A stretch of 64,000 bases of DNA from Rubrivirga sp046845755 (GTDB lineage Bacteria > Bacteroidota > Rhodothermia > Rhodothermales > Rubricoccaceae), in assembly GCF_046845755.1 (NCBI RefSeq), contig NZ_CP177357.1, positions 2,728,001 through 2,792,000 on the forward strand, read 5' to 3'. The translations under genes were made by a program, and so were the position numbers. This document shows positions 1 to 7,612 of the stretch, piece by piece. Below the pieces are notes generated by a model. It did not search any database. It was not told the origin of the DNA and saw only the letters and a list, made by a program, of their open reading frames with translations. Every line of letters begins with the position of its first letter. The stretch's first letter is position 1.

Positions 1-1075
1 CCTCTGCGTCGATGGCGATCGTGGCCCGCTGATCGTCGCCGACGCGGAACTTGTAGGTGTCGACGTAGCGGCCGTTCTCGACCCAGCTGTCGTCGCCGAG
101 CGTGCCGGTCTGAGTGCCGCCGTCGGCGCGGACGTCGCGGATGGGGACCGTCCGAGCGTCGAGCGCGAACGCCCCGCCGGCGCCGGGCTCCTCGGAGGTC
201 ACGATCAGGCGGTAGGCGGCGTCCCAACCGGGGAGGTAGCGGAGCACGACGCCGTGCAAGCTGTCGCCCCGGGAAGAGCGCTCCACCGAGCGCCACGCGC
301 CGCGGACCTCGCCGTTGGGGCCCAGCAGGTGCACGCGCGGCACGAACGCCGACGACACCACGCGGACGACGACGGGCAGGTCGGACCCCGCCGCGATCCC
401 GTAGGTCCGCTCATACCGCCCGGCCCGGAGCGGCCCCGCCGCGAGCGTGTCGAGGCGGGCCGCGTCGTCGACGTAGACTGAGTCGGCCGGGCCGGCCGGC
501 ACGACGGCCAGTTCGTAGCGGCCCGTCGCCCGGGGCCGCCGCGAGGTCACGACGACGACGAACCGGCCCGGCCCCTGCAGCCCGTCGATCTCGGCGCGCG
601 TGGCGGTGCGGAGCAGGTTCGAGGCCGCGACCGTCCGGCCGTCCGGCAGCTCGACGGCGAGGTCGGGCGCGAAGTCGTCGGACGTGACCAGGATCGAGAA
701 CGCGACGCTGTCGGCCGTGTGGACGTAGTAGTCGGCAAAGCGGTCGTCGGCGCGCTCGGCGTCGCCGGGGCCGAGCGCGTCGGCGGCGGGCTCCAGCGTG
801 AGCGTCTCCGGGGCCAGGCTCCGCATCAGCGCCCACTGCGCGCGCGCGCGCGCGGCCTCGGCGAGGACCTCCTCGTCGCTCGGCCCCTCCGTCGCCTCGA
901 TGACGCGCGGCAGGACCGGCCACACGCTGAACGCGAGCACGGTCAGCGCCAGCACCCAGCGCACCGGCGCAGGCGCGGTGCGCCAGCGGGCGGCGAGGTG
1001 CCGGCGGAGCGAGGGCTCGCGCTCGGGCGCCGGGGAGGCCGGGGCGGGCCGGTCGGGGGTGGCGGGGGGAGGCAC
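1..1075 (-). CDS. Membrane-anchored protein with PPC-like segments, 3' part outside window
   Basis: This frame starts at a GTG at 1075 and stays open to the left edge, so about 358 residues are visible and the C-terminus is missing. The first 35 residues are Pro/Arg rich. One hydrophobic span follows (VRWVLALTVLAFSVWPVLP, about residues 39-57), so the rest is probably outside the cytoplasm. Three related segments follow (FSILVTSDDFAPDLAVELPD, a middle one, and YKFRVGDDQRATIAIDAE). They resemble the bacterial pre-peptidase C-terminal (PPC/DVUA0089) beta-sandwich, in which a non-folded or ligand-binding surface domain is attached to secreted enzymes. No catalytic domain is visible in the part present. 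A TATCTTGA box lies 25 nt upstream of the start. Function is unknown; it could be the anchor region of a secreted peptidase that continues outside the window. Confidence 0.65.
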   Translation of the reverse strand, partial: MPPPATPDRPAPASPAPEREPSLRRHLAARWRTAPAPVRWVLALTVLAFSVWPVLPRVIEATEGPSDEEVLAEAARARAQWALMRSLAPETLTLEPAADALGPGDAERADDRFADYYVHTADSVAFSILVTSDDFAPDLAVELPDGRTVAASNLLRTATRAEIDGLQGPGRFVVVVTSRRPRATGRYELAVVPAGPADSVYVDDAARLDTLAAGPLRAGRYERTYGIAAGSDLPVVVRVVSSAFVPRVHLLGPNGEVRGAWRSVERSSRGDSLHGVVLRYLPGWDAAYRLIVTSEEPGAGGAFALDARTVPIRDVRADGGTQTGTLGDDSWVENGRYVDTYKFRVGDDQRATIAIDAE

Positions 1076-1099
1076 GGGGGGGACGGCCGCAGAGGGCCG

Positions 1100-1107
1100 T
1101 CAAGATA
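1100..1107 (-). promoter_or_regulatory. Candidate -7 box TATCTTGA
   Basis: This is a TAnnTTnS match 25 nt before the GTG start at 1075, in otherwise TA-poor DNA. It is a candidate Bacteroidota-type -7 element; no clear -33 element is seen. Confidence 0.35.
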
Positions 1108-1189
1108 GGCGCCGCCCCCGCCGATTCCGGGGGCTTGCGGGCGCCCCGTAGAGCGTGCGCTCGCGGACCCGCTCGCGCCCGCAGACGGA

Positions 1190-1400
1190 GGAGACCTCTG
1201 GGCGAACCTCCCAGACGGGCACAGCGCCAGCAGGGGGCTCGCGCCAGCCCGGCTCACCACCCCCTGCCCCCCTCCACGCAAGCGGGATCCGAGACCTCAT
1301 CCGAGGAGGGGGGACTCCGCGAGCGAGGCCGCAGCTGACGACGAGCGAGGCGCTAGGAACAGAGGCGCCAGGAACGGAGCCCCCCCCCTCGGATGAGGGG
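1190..1400. repeat. Intergenic element with long inverted repeat
   Basis: The 416-bp gap 1076-1491 holds no convincing gene. Its core is an inverted repeat: CTCATCCGAGGAGGGGGG (about 1296-1313) faces CCCCCCCTCGGATGAG (about 1382-1397) across a loop of about 70 bp. The CTCATCCGAGGAGGGG motif recurs at about 17897-17912, which marks this as one copy of a dispersed intergenic repeat rather than a simple terminator. Confidence 0.55.
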
Positions 1401-1491
1401 GGGCGGCCGGCAGGCGGGGGGTCCCGGGGCTCGCGCCGGCCGGTCGGCTGGCGCGGCAGGATCGGCGCCGCCGACCGCTCGTTCGGGGCCC

Positions 1492-2724
1492 ATGTCCGAT
1501 TCCTCCCCCGACGTCCTCGTCGTCGGCGGCGGCGCGGCCGGCCTGACCGCCGCCATTTTCGCCGCCCGCGCCGGCGCCCGCACCGTCCTCCTCGAAAAGA
1601 CCCGCAAGGGCGGCAAGAAGATCGTCGTCTCCGGCGGCGGCCGGTGCAACGTGCTGCCCTCGGCGCTCGACGAGCGGCTGTTCGTGACCGGCTCCTCGCG
1701 GCGCGTGATGGGCCGGATCCTGGCCTCGTGGCCGCTGGCCGAGCAGCGGGCCTTTTTCGAGCACGACCTCGGCGTGCCGCTCGCGCTCGAGCCCGAGACC
1801 GGCAAGCTGTTCCCCGCCTCGAACCGCGCCACCGACGTCCGCGACGCGCTCGTCGACGCCGCCCGCGCCGCGGGCGCCGACCTCCGGTTCGACACCGACG
1901 TCGCCCGCCTCAAACGCTCCGCCAGCGGGTGGACGGCGCGGCTCCGCGACGGGGCCGAGATCACCGCGCCCGCTGCGATTGTGGCGACCGGCGGGCTGTC
2001 GGTCCCCAAGACCGGCAGCGACGGGTTCGGGCTGCGGCTGGCGGAGGCGCTCGGGCTGGCCGTCGAGCCCGTGTACCCGGCGCTCGCGCCGCTCACCGCC
2101 GAGCCCGCCCCGCACGCCGACCTGTCGGGCGTGTCGGTGCCCCACGCCCAGGTCCGGGTGCCCCAGGGCAAGGGCGCGTTTGCCACGTCGGGCGGGTTTC
2201 TGTTCACGCACCGCGGCTACAGCGGCCCCGCTGTCTTGAACGTCTCGCACCTCACCGCACTCGGCGCTGCCGCCGACGCCCGCCCGCCCGTCCTCGTCGG
2301 CTGGGACGACACCTCTCCCGAGGCGTGGACCGATACGCTCACCGCCCCCGGCCCCGGGCTCGTGCTCACCGCCCTGCGCGCCGCGCTCCCCACCCGCCTG
2401 GCCGACCGCCTGCTCGCGGACGCGGATGTGCCCGCCGACCGCGCCCGCGCCGACTTGCGCCGCGACGAGCGGATCCGACTGGTCGCCGCGCTGACCGCCT
2501 ACGAGCTGCCGTGGACCGGCGACGAGGGCTACAAAAAGGCCGAGGTCACCGGCGGCGGCGTCCGCTTGGGCGAGGTCGACACGAACACGTTGGAGAGCCG
2601 GGCGCACCCCGGCCTCTACGTCGCCGGAGAGCTGCTCGACGCCTTCGGCCCCATCGGGGGCTACAACTTCTACTGGGCCTGGGCGACCGGGCGGCTGGCG
2701 GGGCTCGGAGCGGCGCGCGCCTGA
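1492..2724 (+). CDS. BaiN/HI0933 (YhiN) family FAD-dependent oxidoreductase
   Basis: The 410-residue product has the family's usual length. It opens with a Rossmann FAD motif (VVGGGAAGLTAAIFAARAG, about residues 10-28). The family hallmark GGKKIVVSGGGRCN follows, where an adenine-nucleotide-binding loop contacts FAD. It ends with GGYNFYWAWATG, the equivalent of the conserved C-terminal GGYNLQWAW stretch. HI0933-type flavoproteins are cytoplasmic and mostly of uncertain substrate; BaiN acts on bile-acid intermediates in gut clostridia, but that role should not be transferred here. I chose ATG 1492 because the FAD motif must lie near the N-terminus; the frame is open further upstream but that stretch is low-complexity Arg/Gly. 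A terminator hairpin shared with the convergent small gene follows the stop. Confidence 0.85.
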   Translation: MSDSSPDVLVVGGGAAGLTAAIFAARAGARTVLLEKTRKGGKKIVVSGGGRCNVLPSALDERLFVTGSSRRVMGRILASWPLAEQRAFFEHDLGVPLALEPETGKLFPASNRATDVRDALVDAARAAGADLRFDTDVARLKRSASGWTARLRDGAEITAPAAIVATGGLSVPKTGSDGFGLRLAEALGLAVEPVYPALAPLTAEPAPHADLSGVSVPHAQVRVPQGKGAFATSGGFLFTHRGYSGPAVLNVSHLTALGAAADARPPVLVGWDDTSPEAWTDTLTAPGPGLVLTALRAALPTRLADRLLADADVPADRARADLRRDERIRLVAALTAYELPWTGDEGYKKAEVTGGGVRLGEVDTNTLESRAHPGLYVAGELLDAFGPIGGYNFYWAWATGRLAGLGAARA

Positions 2725-2740
2725 GTTCTGGCCTCGACCT

Positions 2741-2778
2741 AAAAATATCGGCCCCGCCGGCGCGTACCGGCGGGGCCG
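2741..2778 (-). terminator. Hairpin terminator between convergent genes
   Basis: A perfect 12-bp stem (2749-2760 with 2767-2778) and 6-nt loop CGCGTA are followed on the minus strand by TATTTTT (2747-2741). That gives a textbook intrinsic terminator for the leftward small gene. The stem can also act on the rightward flavoprotein transcript. Confidence 0.8.
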
Positions 2779-2783
2779 AGCGG

Positions 2784-2930
2784 CTACATCCGCATAAACG
2801 ACACGACGACGGCGAGAACGCCCAGGAGGATCAGCCCGGTGAGGATGACGAAGGGCATGAAGCCCCCGGTGCCGGACGGACCGGGCGTGGAGGTGGGATG
2901 GCCCGCGAGCGGGCGAGACGACGTGGACAT
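2784..2930 (-). CDS. Small single-span membrane protein (48 aa)
   Basis: The short frame encodes a Ser/Pro/Gly-rich N-terminal 24 residues, then one hydrophobic helix (FMPFVILTGLILLGVLAVVV) and a short SFMRM tail. The ATG at 2930 is chosen because residues further upstream in the same frame are low-complexity Arg/Gly. A strong terminator lies only 5 nt after the stop, which supports a real transcript end and hence a real gene. It resembles a second small membrane protein at 43459-43641 in architecture only. Function is unknown. Confidence 0.6.
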   Translation of the reverse strand: MSTSSRPLAGHPTSTPGPSGTGGFMPFVILTGLILLGVLAVVVSFMRM

Positions 2931-3028
2931 AGGAGTGGTGTCAGGAGGAAAAGCGAGGGGGCGCCCGGAGGGTCCGGGCAGGGGAAAACCGGGGCCGACG
3001 CCCCGCCGCACGACCGCGGCCCTCGCTC

Positions 3029-3349
3029 TCACAACCGCAACACCTGCGTCCGCGCGCTCGGGCGGACGTCCCGTCGGGTCGGCGTCCAGACGCCTGCCGC
3101 CCGCGCCTCGCGGTGCGGACGGGTGGCGCCACGCCGGTGTGCCCTCGCCCCGTGCGGCGTCGGGCGGGCTTCCTCGGTCGCCCCCGCCAGCACCGCGCCC
3201 GATCCGGGGGCGAGGGCGGCGGAGCCGGGGTGCGTCGTCCGACCCACCTGCTCGCCGTCGAGGGGTGCGGCGCCCGCCGGCACGCCCGCCGACGCCGGCG
3301 CGACCGCGCAAGCGAGGAGGGCAGCGAGCAGGCCGAGGCGGACGAGCAT
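3029..3349 (-). CDS. Putative small secreted protein, unknown function
   Basis: The ATG at 3349 gives a 106-residue product with a convincing signal peptide: Arg, then LGLLAALLACAVAPASA with an Ala-x-Ala cleavage site near residue 21. The mature part is Ala/Pro/Arg rich with few recognisable features (for example GEQVGRTTHPGSAALAPG). I recognise no family. High-GC DNA readily makes Ala/Arg-rich frames, so the signal peptide is the only positive evidence. The gene would be divergent from the cNMP/thioredoxin-reductase gene at 3531. Confidence 0.45.
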   Translation of the reverse strand: MLVRLGLLAALLACAVAPASAGVPAGAAPLDGEQVGRTTHPGSAALAPGSGAVLAGATEEARPTPHGARAHRRGATRPHREARAAGVWTPTRRDVRPSARTQVLRL

Positions 3350-3530
3350 CCGGGAAACGCTAGGGCGGCGCGAGCAGACCGGCCGTGCCACGCCCTCCCC
3401 GACCGTCCGTTCCCCGCCCCGCGCGCGAAGAAAACGCGCGCCCGGCGGCCCTCCGCCGCCGAGTCGCATCGGGAACCCACCGAGCCCGCTCCCCCGGCGA
3501 ACCGCCCCCCGCGGCCGGCGTCCCAGCGCC

Positions 3531-5204
3531 ATGCCCGACCGCCCCGACCAGCCGACCTTCTCGCCCGACCAACTCGACCGGCTGGCCCGCGTCGGGACCG
3601 AGCGCGCCGTCGAGGCCGGCGAGATCCTGTTCCGCGAGGGCGACCCCGGCTACGACTTTTTCGTCGTGCTCGACGGCGCCGTCGCGGTCTACGCCGACCC
3701 CGACTGCGAGCGGGCGATCACGTCGGAGCCGCTCGGGCCCGGGCGGATGCTGGGCGAGATGGGGCTGCTTCTCGGCGAGAGCGTCTTCGCGACGGCCCGC
3801 GTTGAAGCGCCCGGCCGCGTGCTCCAGGTGCCGGCCGAGGCGTTCCGTGACCTGCTCGCCCGCGACACCGACCTCGCCGAGACCATTCTGAGCGCCTTTG
3901 CCGCCCGGCGCGGCAAGGTGGCCGAGGGCGCCTCCGGCCTCACGCTCGTCGGCGCCCAGACCGACCCCGAGGCCGTCCGCCTGGCGGAGTTCGCGCGGCG
4001 CAACTACCTCCCCCTCCGCTGGCTCACGCCCGACGACGCCGAGACCGCCGAGGTGCTCGCGCGCGCCGGCCGCGACGCCGCGCCCGAGGGCCCGGTCGTG
4101 GTGTGGGGGACCGAGACCGTGCTCGACGCGCCGAGCAACCTGGAGCTGGCCCAAGCCGTCGGCATCGTCGGCGAGATGCCCGAGAGCGAGACGGCCGACC
4201 TGGTCGTGATCGGGGCCGGGCCCGCCGGGCTCGCGGCGGCCGTCTACGGCGCGTCCGAGGGGTTGAGGACCGTCGTGGTCGACGAGGTCGGGCCGGGCGG
4301 CCAGGCCTCGTGGTCGTCGCGCATCGAGAACTACCTCGGCTTCCCCGCGGGCATCTCGGGCACCGACCTCGCCACGCGCGCGACCGTCCAGGCCCGCAAG
4401 TTCGGCGCCTGCCTCGCCACGCCCCGCCGCGCGACCGGCCTCGGCCGCGACGGCGACGCCTACACGGTCGCCCTCGGGTCCGGGCCCACCTTGCGCGGCC
4501 GGACCGTCCTGATCGCGACGGGCGCCCACTACAACCGCCTTCCGCTCCCCAACCTGCGTCGCTTCGAGGGCGCGGGCATCTACTACGCGGCGACCGAGAT
4601 GGAGGCGCGCGGGTGCGACCAGCGGACCGTCGTCGTGGTCGGCGGCGGCAACTCGGCCGGGCAGGCCGCGATGTTCCTGTCCGAGCGGGCCTCCGTCCTC
4701 TTGGCCGTCCGCGGCGACGACTTGCGCGCGAGCATGAGCAGCTACCTCGCCGACCGCATCGAGGCGTCCGACGCCATCGACCTCCGGATGCAGACCGAGG
4801 TGACGGCGCTCCACGGCGACGGCTCCGACCACGAGGCGCTTGCGGCCGTCGACGTGACGACCGGCGGCGAGACGGAGCGCGTCGAGACGCCGGGCCTGTT
4901 CGTCTTTATCGGCGCCAGCCCGTGCACCGACTGGCTCCAGGGCGACGGCGAGGATCGCCTGGGCGTGGCGCTCGACGCCAAGGGCTTCGTGCTCGCGGGC
5001 GCGGACGTGCCCCCAGAGTGCCTGCCCGAGACCTGGGGCGACGCCCGGCCGAGCACGTTTGAGACCTCGCTCCGGGGCGTGTTCGCCGTCGGCGACGTGC
5101 GGTCGGGCTCGACGAAGCGGGTGGCCGGGGCGGTCGGCGAGGGGTCGGTCGCCGTCAAGGCCGTCCACACCCGGCTGGCGGCGCCCCGCCCCGAGCCCGG
5201 CTGA
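3531..5204 (+). CDS. Cyclic-nucleotide-binding / thioredoxin-reductase-like fusion flavoprotein
   Basis: The 557-residue protein has three parts. Residues about 10-130 form a CAP/CRP-type cyclic-nucleotide-binding domain (GEILFREGDPGYDFFVVLDG; GRMLGEMGLLLGE). Residues about 140-215 look like a thioredoxin-fold linker. Residues about 222-550 form a thioredoxin-reductase-like module with FAD motif VIGAGPAGLAAAVYGASEG, NAD(P) motif VVGGGNSAGQAAMFLSERA and the C-terminal FAD motif GVFAVGDVRSGSTKR. The redox CxxC normally found in the NADPH domain is absent, so it is unlikely to reduce thioredoxin by the standard mechanism. Similar cNMP-TrxR fusions without CxxC are known in actinobacteria and others; the natural acceptor is not established. 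ATG 3531 is the first start before the cNMP domain. The frame is open upstream but without sensible protein. Confidence 0.85.
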   Translation: MPDRPDQPTFSPDQLDRLARVGTERAVEAGEILFREGDPGYDFFVVLDGAVAVYADPDCERAITSEPLGPGRMLGEMGLLLGESVFATARVEAPGRVLQVPAEAFRDLLARDTDLAETILSAFAARRGKVAEGASGLTLVGAQTDPEAVRLAEFARRNYLPLRWLTPDDAETAEVLARAGRDAAPEGPVVVWGTETVLDAPSNLELAQAVGIVGEMPESETADLVVIGAGPAGLAAAVYGASEGLRTVVVDEVGPGGQASWSSRIENYLGFPAGISGTDLATRATVQARKFGACLATPRRATGLGRDGDAYTVALGSGPTLRGRTVLIATGAHYNRLPLPNLRRFEGAGIYYAATEMEARGCDQRTVVVVGGGNSAGQAAMFLSERASVLLAVRGDDLRASMSSYLADRIEASDAIDLRMQTEVTALHGDGSDHEALAAVDVTTGGETERVETPGLFVFIGASPCTDWLQGDGEDRLGVALDAKGFVLAGADVPPECLPETWGDARPSTFETSLRGVFAVGDVRSGSTKRVAGAVGEGSVAVKAVHTRLAAPRPEPG

Positions 5205-5608
5205 CCTCGTGCACCCCAGACCGGGGTCGACAAGCAGCCCAAAAACTTCCATAGAGGCAGGTGGGAACGGTGCCCCAACGGAGACACCAGGCAAATCGAG
5301 AAAGTCTTTGTGCCCACGTCGGGCCATGCTACTTTGATACGTCTTGCCTACGGGGTTCACCCTCTCACCTGCGACACCCCACGGACCACGCCTCTTAGAT
5401 CTCTCACTGTTGGCCCCCCGATGGGTACTGTCCCTTTTGACGTCGATAGTGGTGAGAGCACGCCAATCATCTGGGACTACGTAGACAGACAGAGTTGCGG
5501 CGAGCGGAGCCACACCGATCGGAACGCTCGAGCTGACCGGTCCCCCAGTACCGATCACGCGCGCCGGTCCGATACCGCTGCCGTTCACCTGAGCCGAGCC
5601 TAAACCCG
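5205..5608 (+). other. Intergenic region, lower GC, long putative leader
   Basis: This 404-bp stretch is visibly less GC-rich than the flanks. I find no convincing gene. It contains the best Bacteroidota-like promoter of the window (5307-5337), which would leave a leader of about 265 nt before the ATG at 5609. I see no clear hairpin riboswitch in it. Confidence 0.4.
5307..5337 (+). promoter_or_regulatory. Candidate Bacteroidota-type promoter (TTTG-N19-TACTTTGA)
   Basis: TTTG at 5307-5310 is followed after exactly 19 nt by TACTTTGA (5330-5337). The Bacteroidota sigma-A consensus is TTTG, about 19-21 nt, TAnnTTTG. It is the only place in the window where both elements are seen together. It would drive the Cys-tailed membrane protein gene. 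Confidence 0.45.
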
Positions 5609-6325
5609 ATGGCCGTAGGACTCTTCCTCTTTTCCCTGATCGCTCTCCTCTACGGGCTTTTCGATCCCGACGGCGTGCTCCCAACTGCTCTCGGGCACCC
5701 AAGCCGAGGAAAGGTGCTCGCTGTCTACGGTGGCCTCCTCCTTCTGACCGGGGTGTCCATGGGTCCTGAGACCGCCGAGCCCCCGTCCAACGTCCAGATA
5801 GCCGGCGATTTCGACGCGGAACGGGAGGTGGTCGCCCCCGACCTCTGGCCTGGTGGAGCCGCAGCCCGAGACAGCACGTTCACCCAGCTCGCCAGCCTCA
5901 TTTCGGCCAGTCGCTTCGCCGAAGTGCAAGATCAGGCCCGCGCGCTCGCTGCCGAACCCTACGCTGCAGAGTGGGCCGACTCCCTCCGATCCATTGGTAA
6001 CCAGGCCGAGGAGGAGGCCATGTACGCTCAGGCGCAGTCGCTCCCAGGGTCAGAGTTGGAGCGCAACCGCGACGCCTACCGCGAGCTCGCTGAGATGTAC
6101 CCGCGCTCACCTCGTCTGGCGCTCTACGCTAGCAAGCGAGACTCGTACGCCCAGCGCGTCGTCGACCGCGACGCGGCACGGCTGGCCGCCCGCACACGTG
6201 CGGCCTCAAGGCCCGCGCGGCGGTCTCGGTCATGCTGCAAGTACTGCTCAGCGGGCAAGCCCTGTGGAGACTCCTGCATCTCTCGGTCTTACAACTGCAA
6301 CAAAGGCCCTGGCTGCGCCTGCTAA
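5609..6325 (+). CDS. Membrane protein with Cys-rich C-terminal tail, unknown function
   Basis: The 238-residue product begins with two hydrophobic spans (MAVGLFLFSLIALLYGLF and VLAVYGGLLLLTGVSM). A helical, TPR-like stretch follows (ERNRDAYRELAEMYPRSPRL), then an Arg-rich linker. It ends in a 30-residue segment with eight Cys (SCCKYCSAGKPCGDSC, then YNCNKGPGCAC). Small Cys-rich tails of the form C..C..GK.CGD.CI......C....GCAC occur on unrelated bacterial proteins and may bind metal or form disulfides; their role is not established. Codon usage is less GC-biased than the neighbours, and a minisatellite follows immediately, both hinting at acquired DNA. The start is the first ATG that includes the first transmembrane span. 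Confidence 0.7.
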   Translation: MAVGLFLFSLIALLYGLFDPDGVLPTALGHPSRGKVLAVYGGLLLLTGVSMGPETAEPPSNVQIAGDFDAEREVVAPDLWPGGAAARDSTFTQLASLISASRFAEVQDQARALAAEPYAAEWADSLRSIGNQAEEEAMYAQAQSLPGSELERNRDAYRELAEMYPRSPRLALYASKRDSYAQRVVDRDAARLAARTRAASRPARRSRSCCKYCSAGKPCGDSCISRSYNCNKGPGCAC

Positions 6326-6431
6326 CTCCTGACCGTCCTTGCTCTGCCCTAGCGAGTCCGGGGACGGCGCCAGCAGGGCTCAGGACCCCTCCGCTGCCTG
6401 TCCGGACGAGTCGCCCTGACCCTGGCACCGC

Positions 6432-6533
6432 CTTCCAGAGGCCCCGTACTGCCGTTCCCGGCACCCGGACGCCGTTCCCGAGGCCCGTACCGGTTTCCCG
6501 AGGCCCGTACCGCGTTCCCGACACCCGTACCGG
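6432..6533 (+). repeat. 20-bp tandem repeat array, block 1
   Basis: Four consecutive 20-bp units occur at 6454-6473, 6474-6493, 6494-6513 and 6514-6533, preceded by a degenerate one. The consensus is GTTCCCGAGGCCCGTACCGG. A unit of 20 bp does not preserve a reading frame, so this is a non-coding minisatellite. It lies in the 520-bp gap 6326-6845, which contains no gene I can support. Confidence 0.75.
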
Positions 6534-6621
6534 GCCTCCCCGACCGTCCGGACAGCCCCGCCAGCAGGCGAACCAGCCTTCCTGAGCCTGAAACCGGCGC
6601 TCCGTCACGCCGGACCGGCCG

Positions 6622-6721
6622 CCCGCACGCCCCGTACCGTCGCGCCGACCGTCCGGACCGGTTTTCCGGCATCCGTACCACGTTCCTGAGGCCCGTACCG
6701 GCTTCCCGAGGCCCGTACCGA
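6622..6721 (+). repeat. 20-bp tandem repeat array, block 2
   Basis: Further units with the same 20-bp period lie at 6662-6681, 6682-6701 and 6702-6721 (GTTCCTGAGGCCCGTACCGG, CTTCCCGAGGCCCGTACCGA). More diverged units (6622-6661) carry GACCGTCCGGAC. Block 1 and block 2 share the core GAGGCCCGTACCG. Confidence 0.7.
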
Positions 6722-6845
6722 GCCGCCCGGGCGTGCGTACTCGTGTCCCATCCCCGGCACGACTGACGCATCATTTTGCACGCGGACTGCCGAGCGTAAA
6801 GCCCGATCCCCTAAGCTGGCGGTGTCCGCTCGACACCCCACACCG

Positions 6846-7493
6846 ATGCCCGAGTCCATCGACAAGCAACTGAACGACACCCGCGTCCGGCTGGTCAACG
6901 CCAAGACCGACGCCGCGCTCCAGGAAAAGCTGGCGCCGCGCGGCTACACGCCCGAAAAGCTCGACGAGGGCCTGGCACTCTACAAGACCGCCGCCGACGC
7001 CCAGGACACGCTCCAAAAAGAGGGCGGTGAGCAGGAGGCAGCTACCGACGCGTTCACCGAGGCACACAAGACCTGCCGGGAGCTGTACGACCCTCACGTC
7101 GGCTACGCCCGCGTCTTGTTCGATGGCGACCGCGAGGCCCGCAAGGCGCTCGGCTTCTCCGGCCGCCGCAAGCGGTCCACGGCCGGGTGGATCCGCCAGG
7201 CCCAGCAGTTCTACGCCAACGCCCTCGCCGACCCCGACTACGTCGCCAAGTTTGCGGGCATCTCGATCCCGCAGACCGAACTCGAAGACGGGCAGGCACG
7301 AGCCGCCGCCGTCGCCGCAGCGGACGAGACGCAGGAGCGCGAAAAGGGCGACGCCCAGCGCGCCAAGGACAAGCGCGACCAGGCGCTCGACGCCCTCGAC
7401 GACTTTATGGACCCCTTCCTCGGCATCGCCCGCGTGGCCCTCGCCGACGACCCGCAGCTGCTGGAGAAGCTGATGATCCGAGCGCCCTCCTGA
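6846..7493 (+). CDS. Alpha-helical protein of unknown function
   Basis: The 215-residue product is soluble, charged and mostly helical, with no signal peptide or membrane span. It begins PESIDKQLNDTRVRLVNAKT. A helical linker rich in Glu/Ala (AAADETQEREKGDAQRAKDK) around residues 155-175 could be a short coiled coil. It contains FSGRRKRSTAGWIRQAQQFY near the middle. I recognise no family. ATG 6846 is preferred over an upstream in-frame GTG at 6822 because the extra residues look non-coding. It is 119 bp upstream of the giant kinase gene on the same strand; co-transcription is possible but a separate promoter box is seen before that gene. Confidence 0.65.
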   Translation: MPESIDKQLNDTRVRLVNAKTDAALQEKLAPRGYTPEKLDEGLALYKTAADAQDTLQKEGGEQEAATDAFTEAHKTCRELYDPHVGYARVLFDGDREARKALGFSGRRKRSTAGWIRQAQQFYANALADPDYVAKFAGISIPQTELEDGQARAAAVAAADETQEREKGDAQRAKDKRDQALDALDDFMDPFLGIARVALADDPQLLEKLMIRAPS

Positions 7494-7575
7494 CGCCGAC
7501 CGGGGCGCCGCGACCTCGCGGCAAACGGCCGCAAGCGTAGGGGAATCACGGAGGAGAACGGCCAGACGGGGCCTG

Positions 7576-7583
7576 TACCTTGG
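7576..7583 (+). promoter_or_regulatory. Candidate -7 box TACCTTGG
   Basis: A TAnnTTnS match lies 29 nt before the ATG at 7613 of the CheB-CheR-kinase gene. The same box type precedes many other genes in this window. Confidence 0.4.
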
Positions 7584-7612
7584 TGGCTCCCCCTCCCGCC
7601 GTGCCGCCGCAC

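Noticed and set aside
1492..2724. Assigning bile-acid dehydroxylation (BaiN) function
   Set aside because: The family is broad and no bai genes are nearby.
1155..5204. A single 1349-codon open frame spanning the flavoprotein region
   Set aside because: Only the last 557 codons encode recognisable protein. The first part runs out of frame through the BaiN-like gene and is Arg-rich, an effect of high GC.
5310..5603. 97-codon frame upstream of the Cys-tailed protein
   Set aside because: No motif, no signal peptide, and it overlaps the best promoter candidate; more likely leader sequence.
6432..6741. 20-bp repeats considered as a CRISPR array
   Set aside because: Units are contiguous without unique spacers of regular length.
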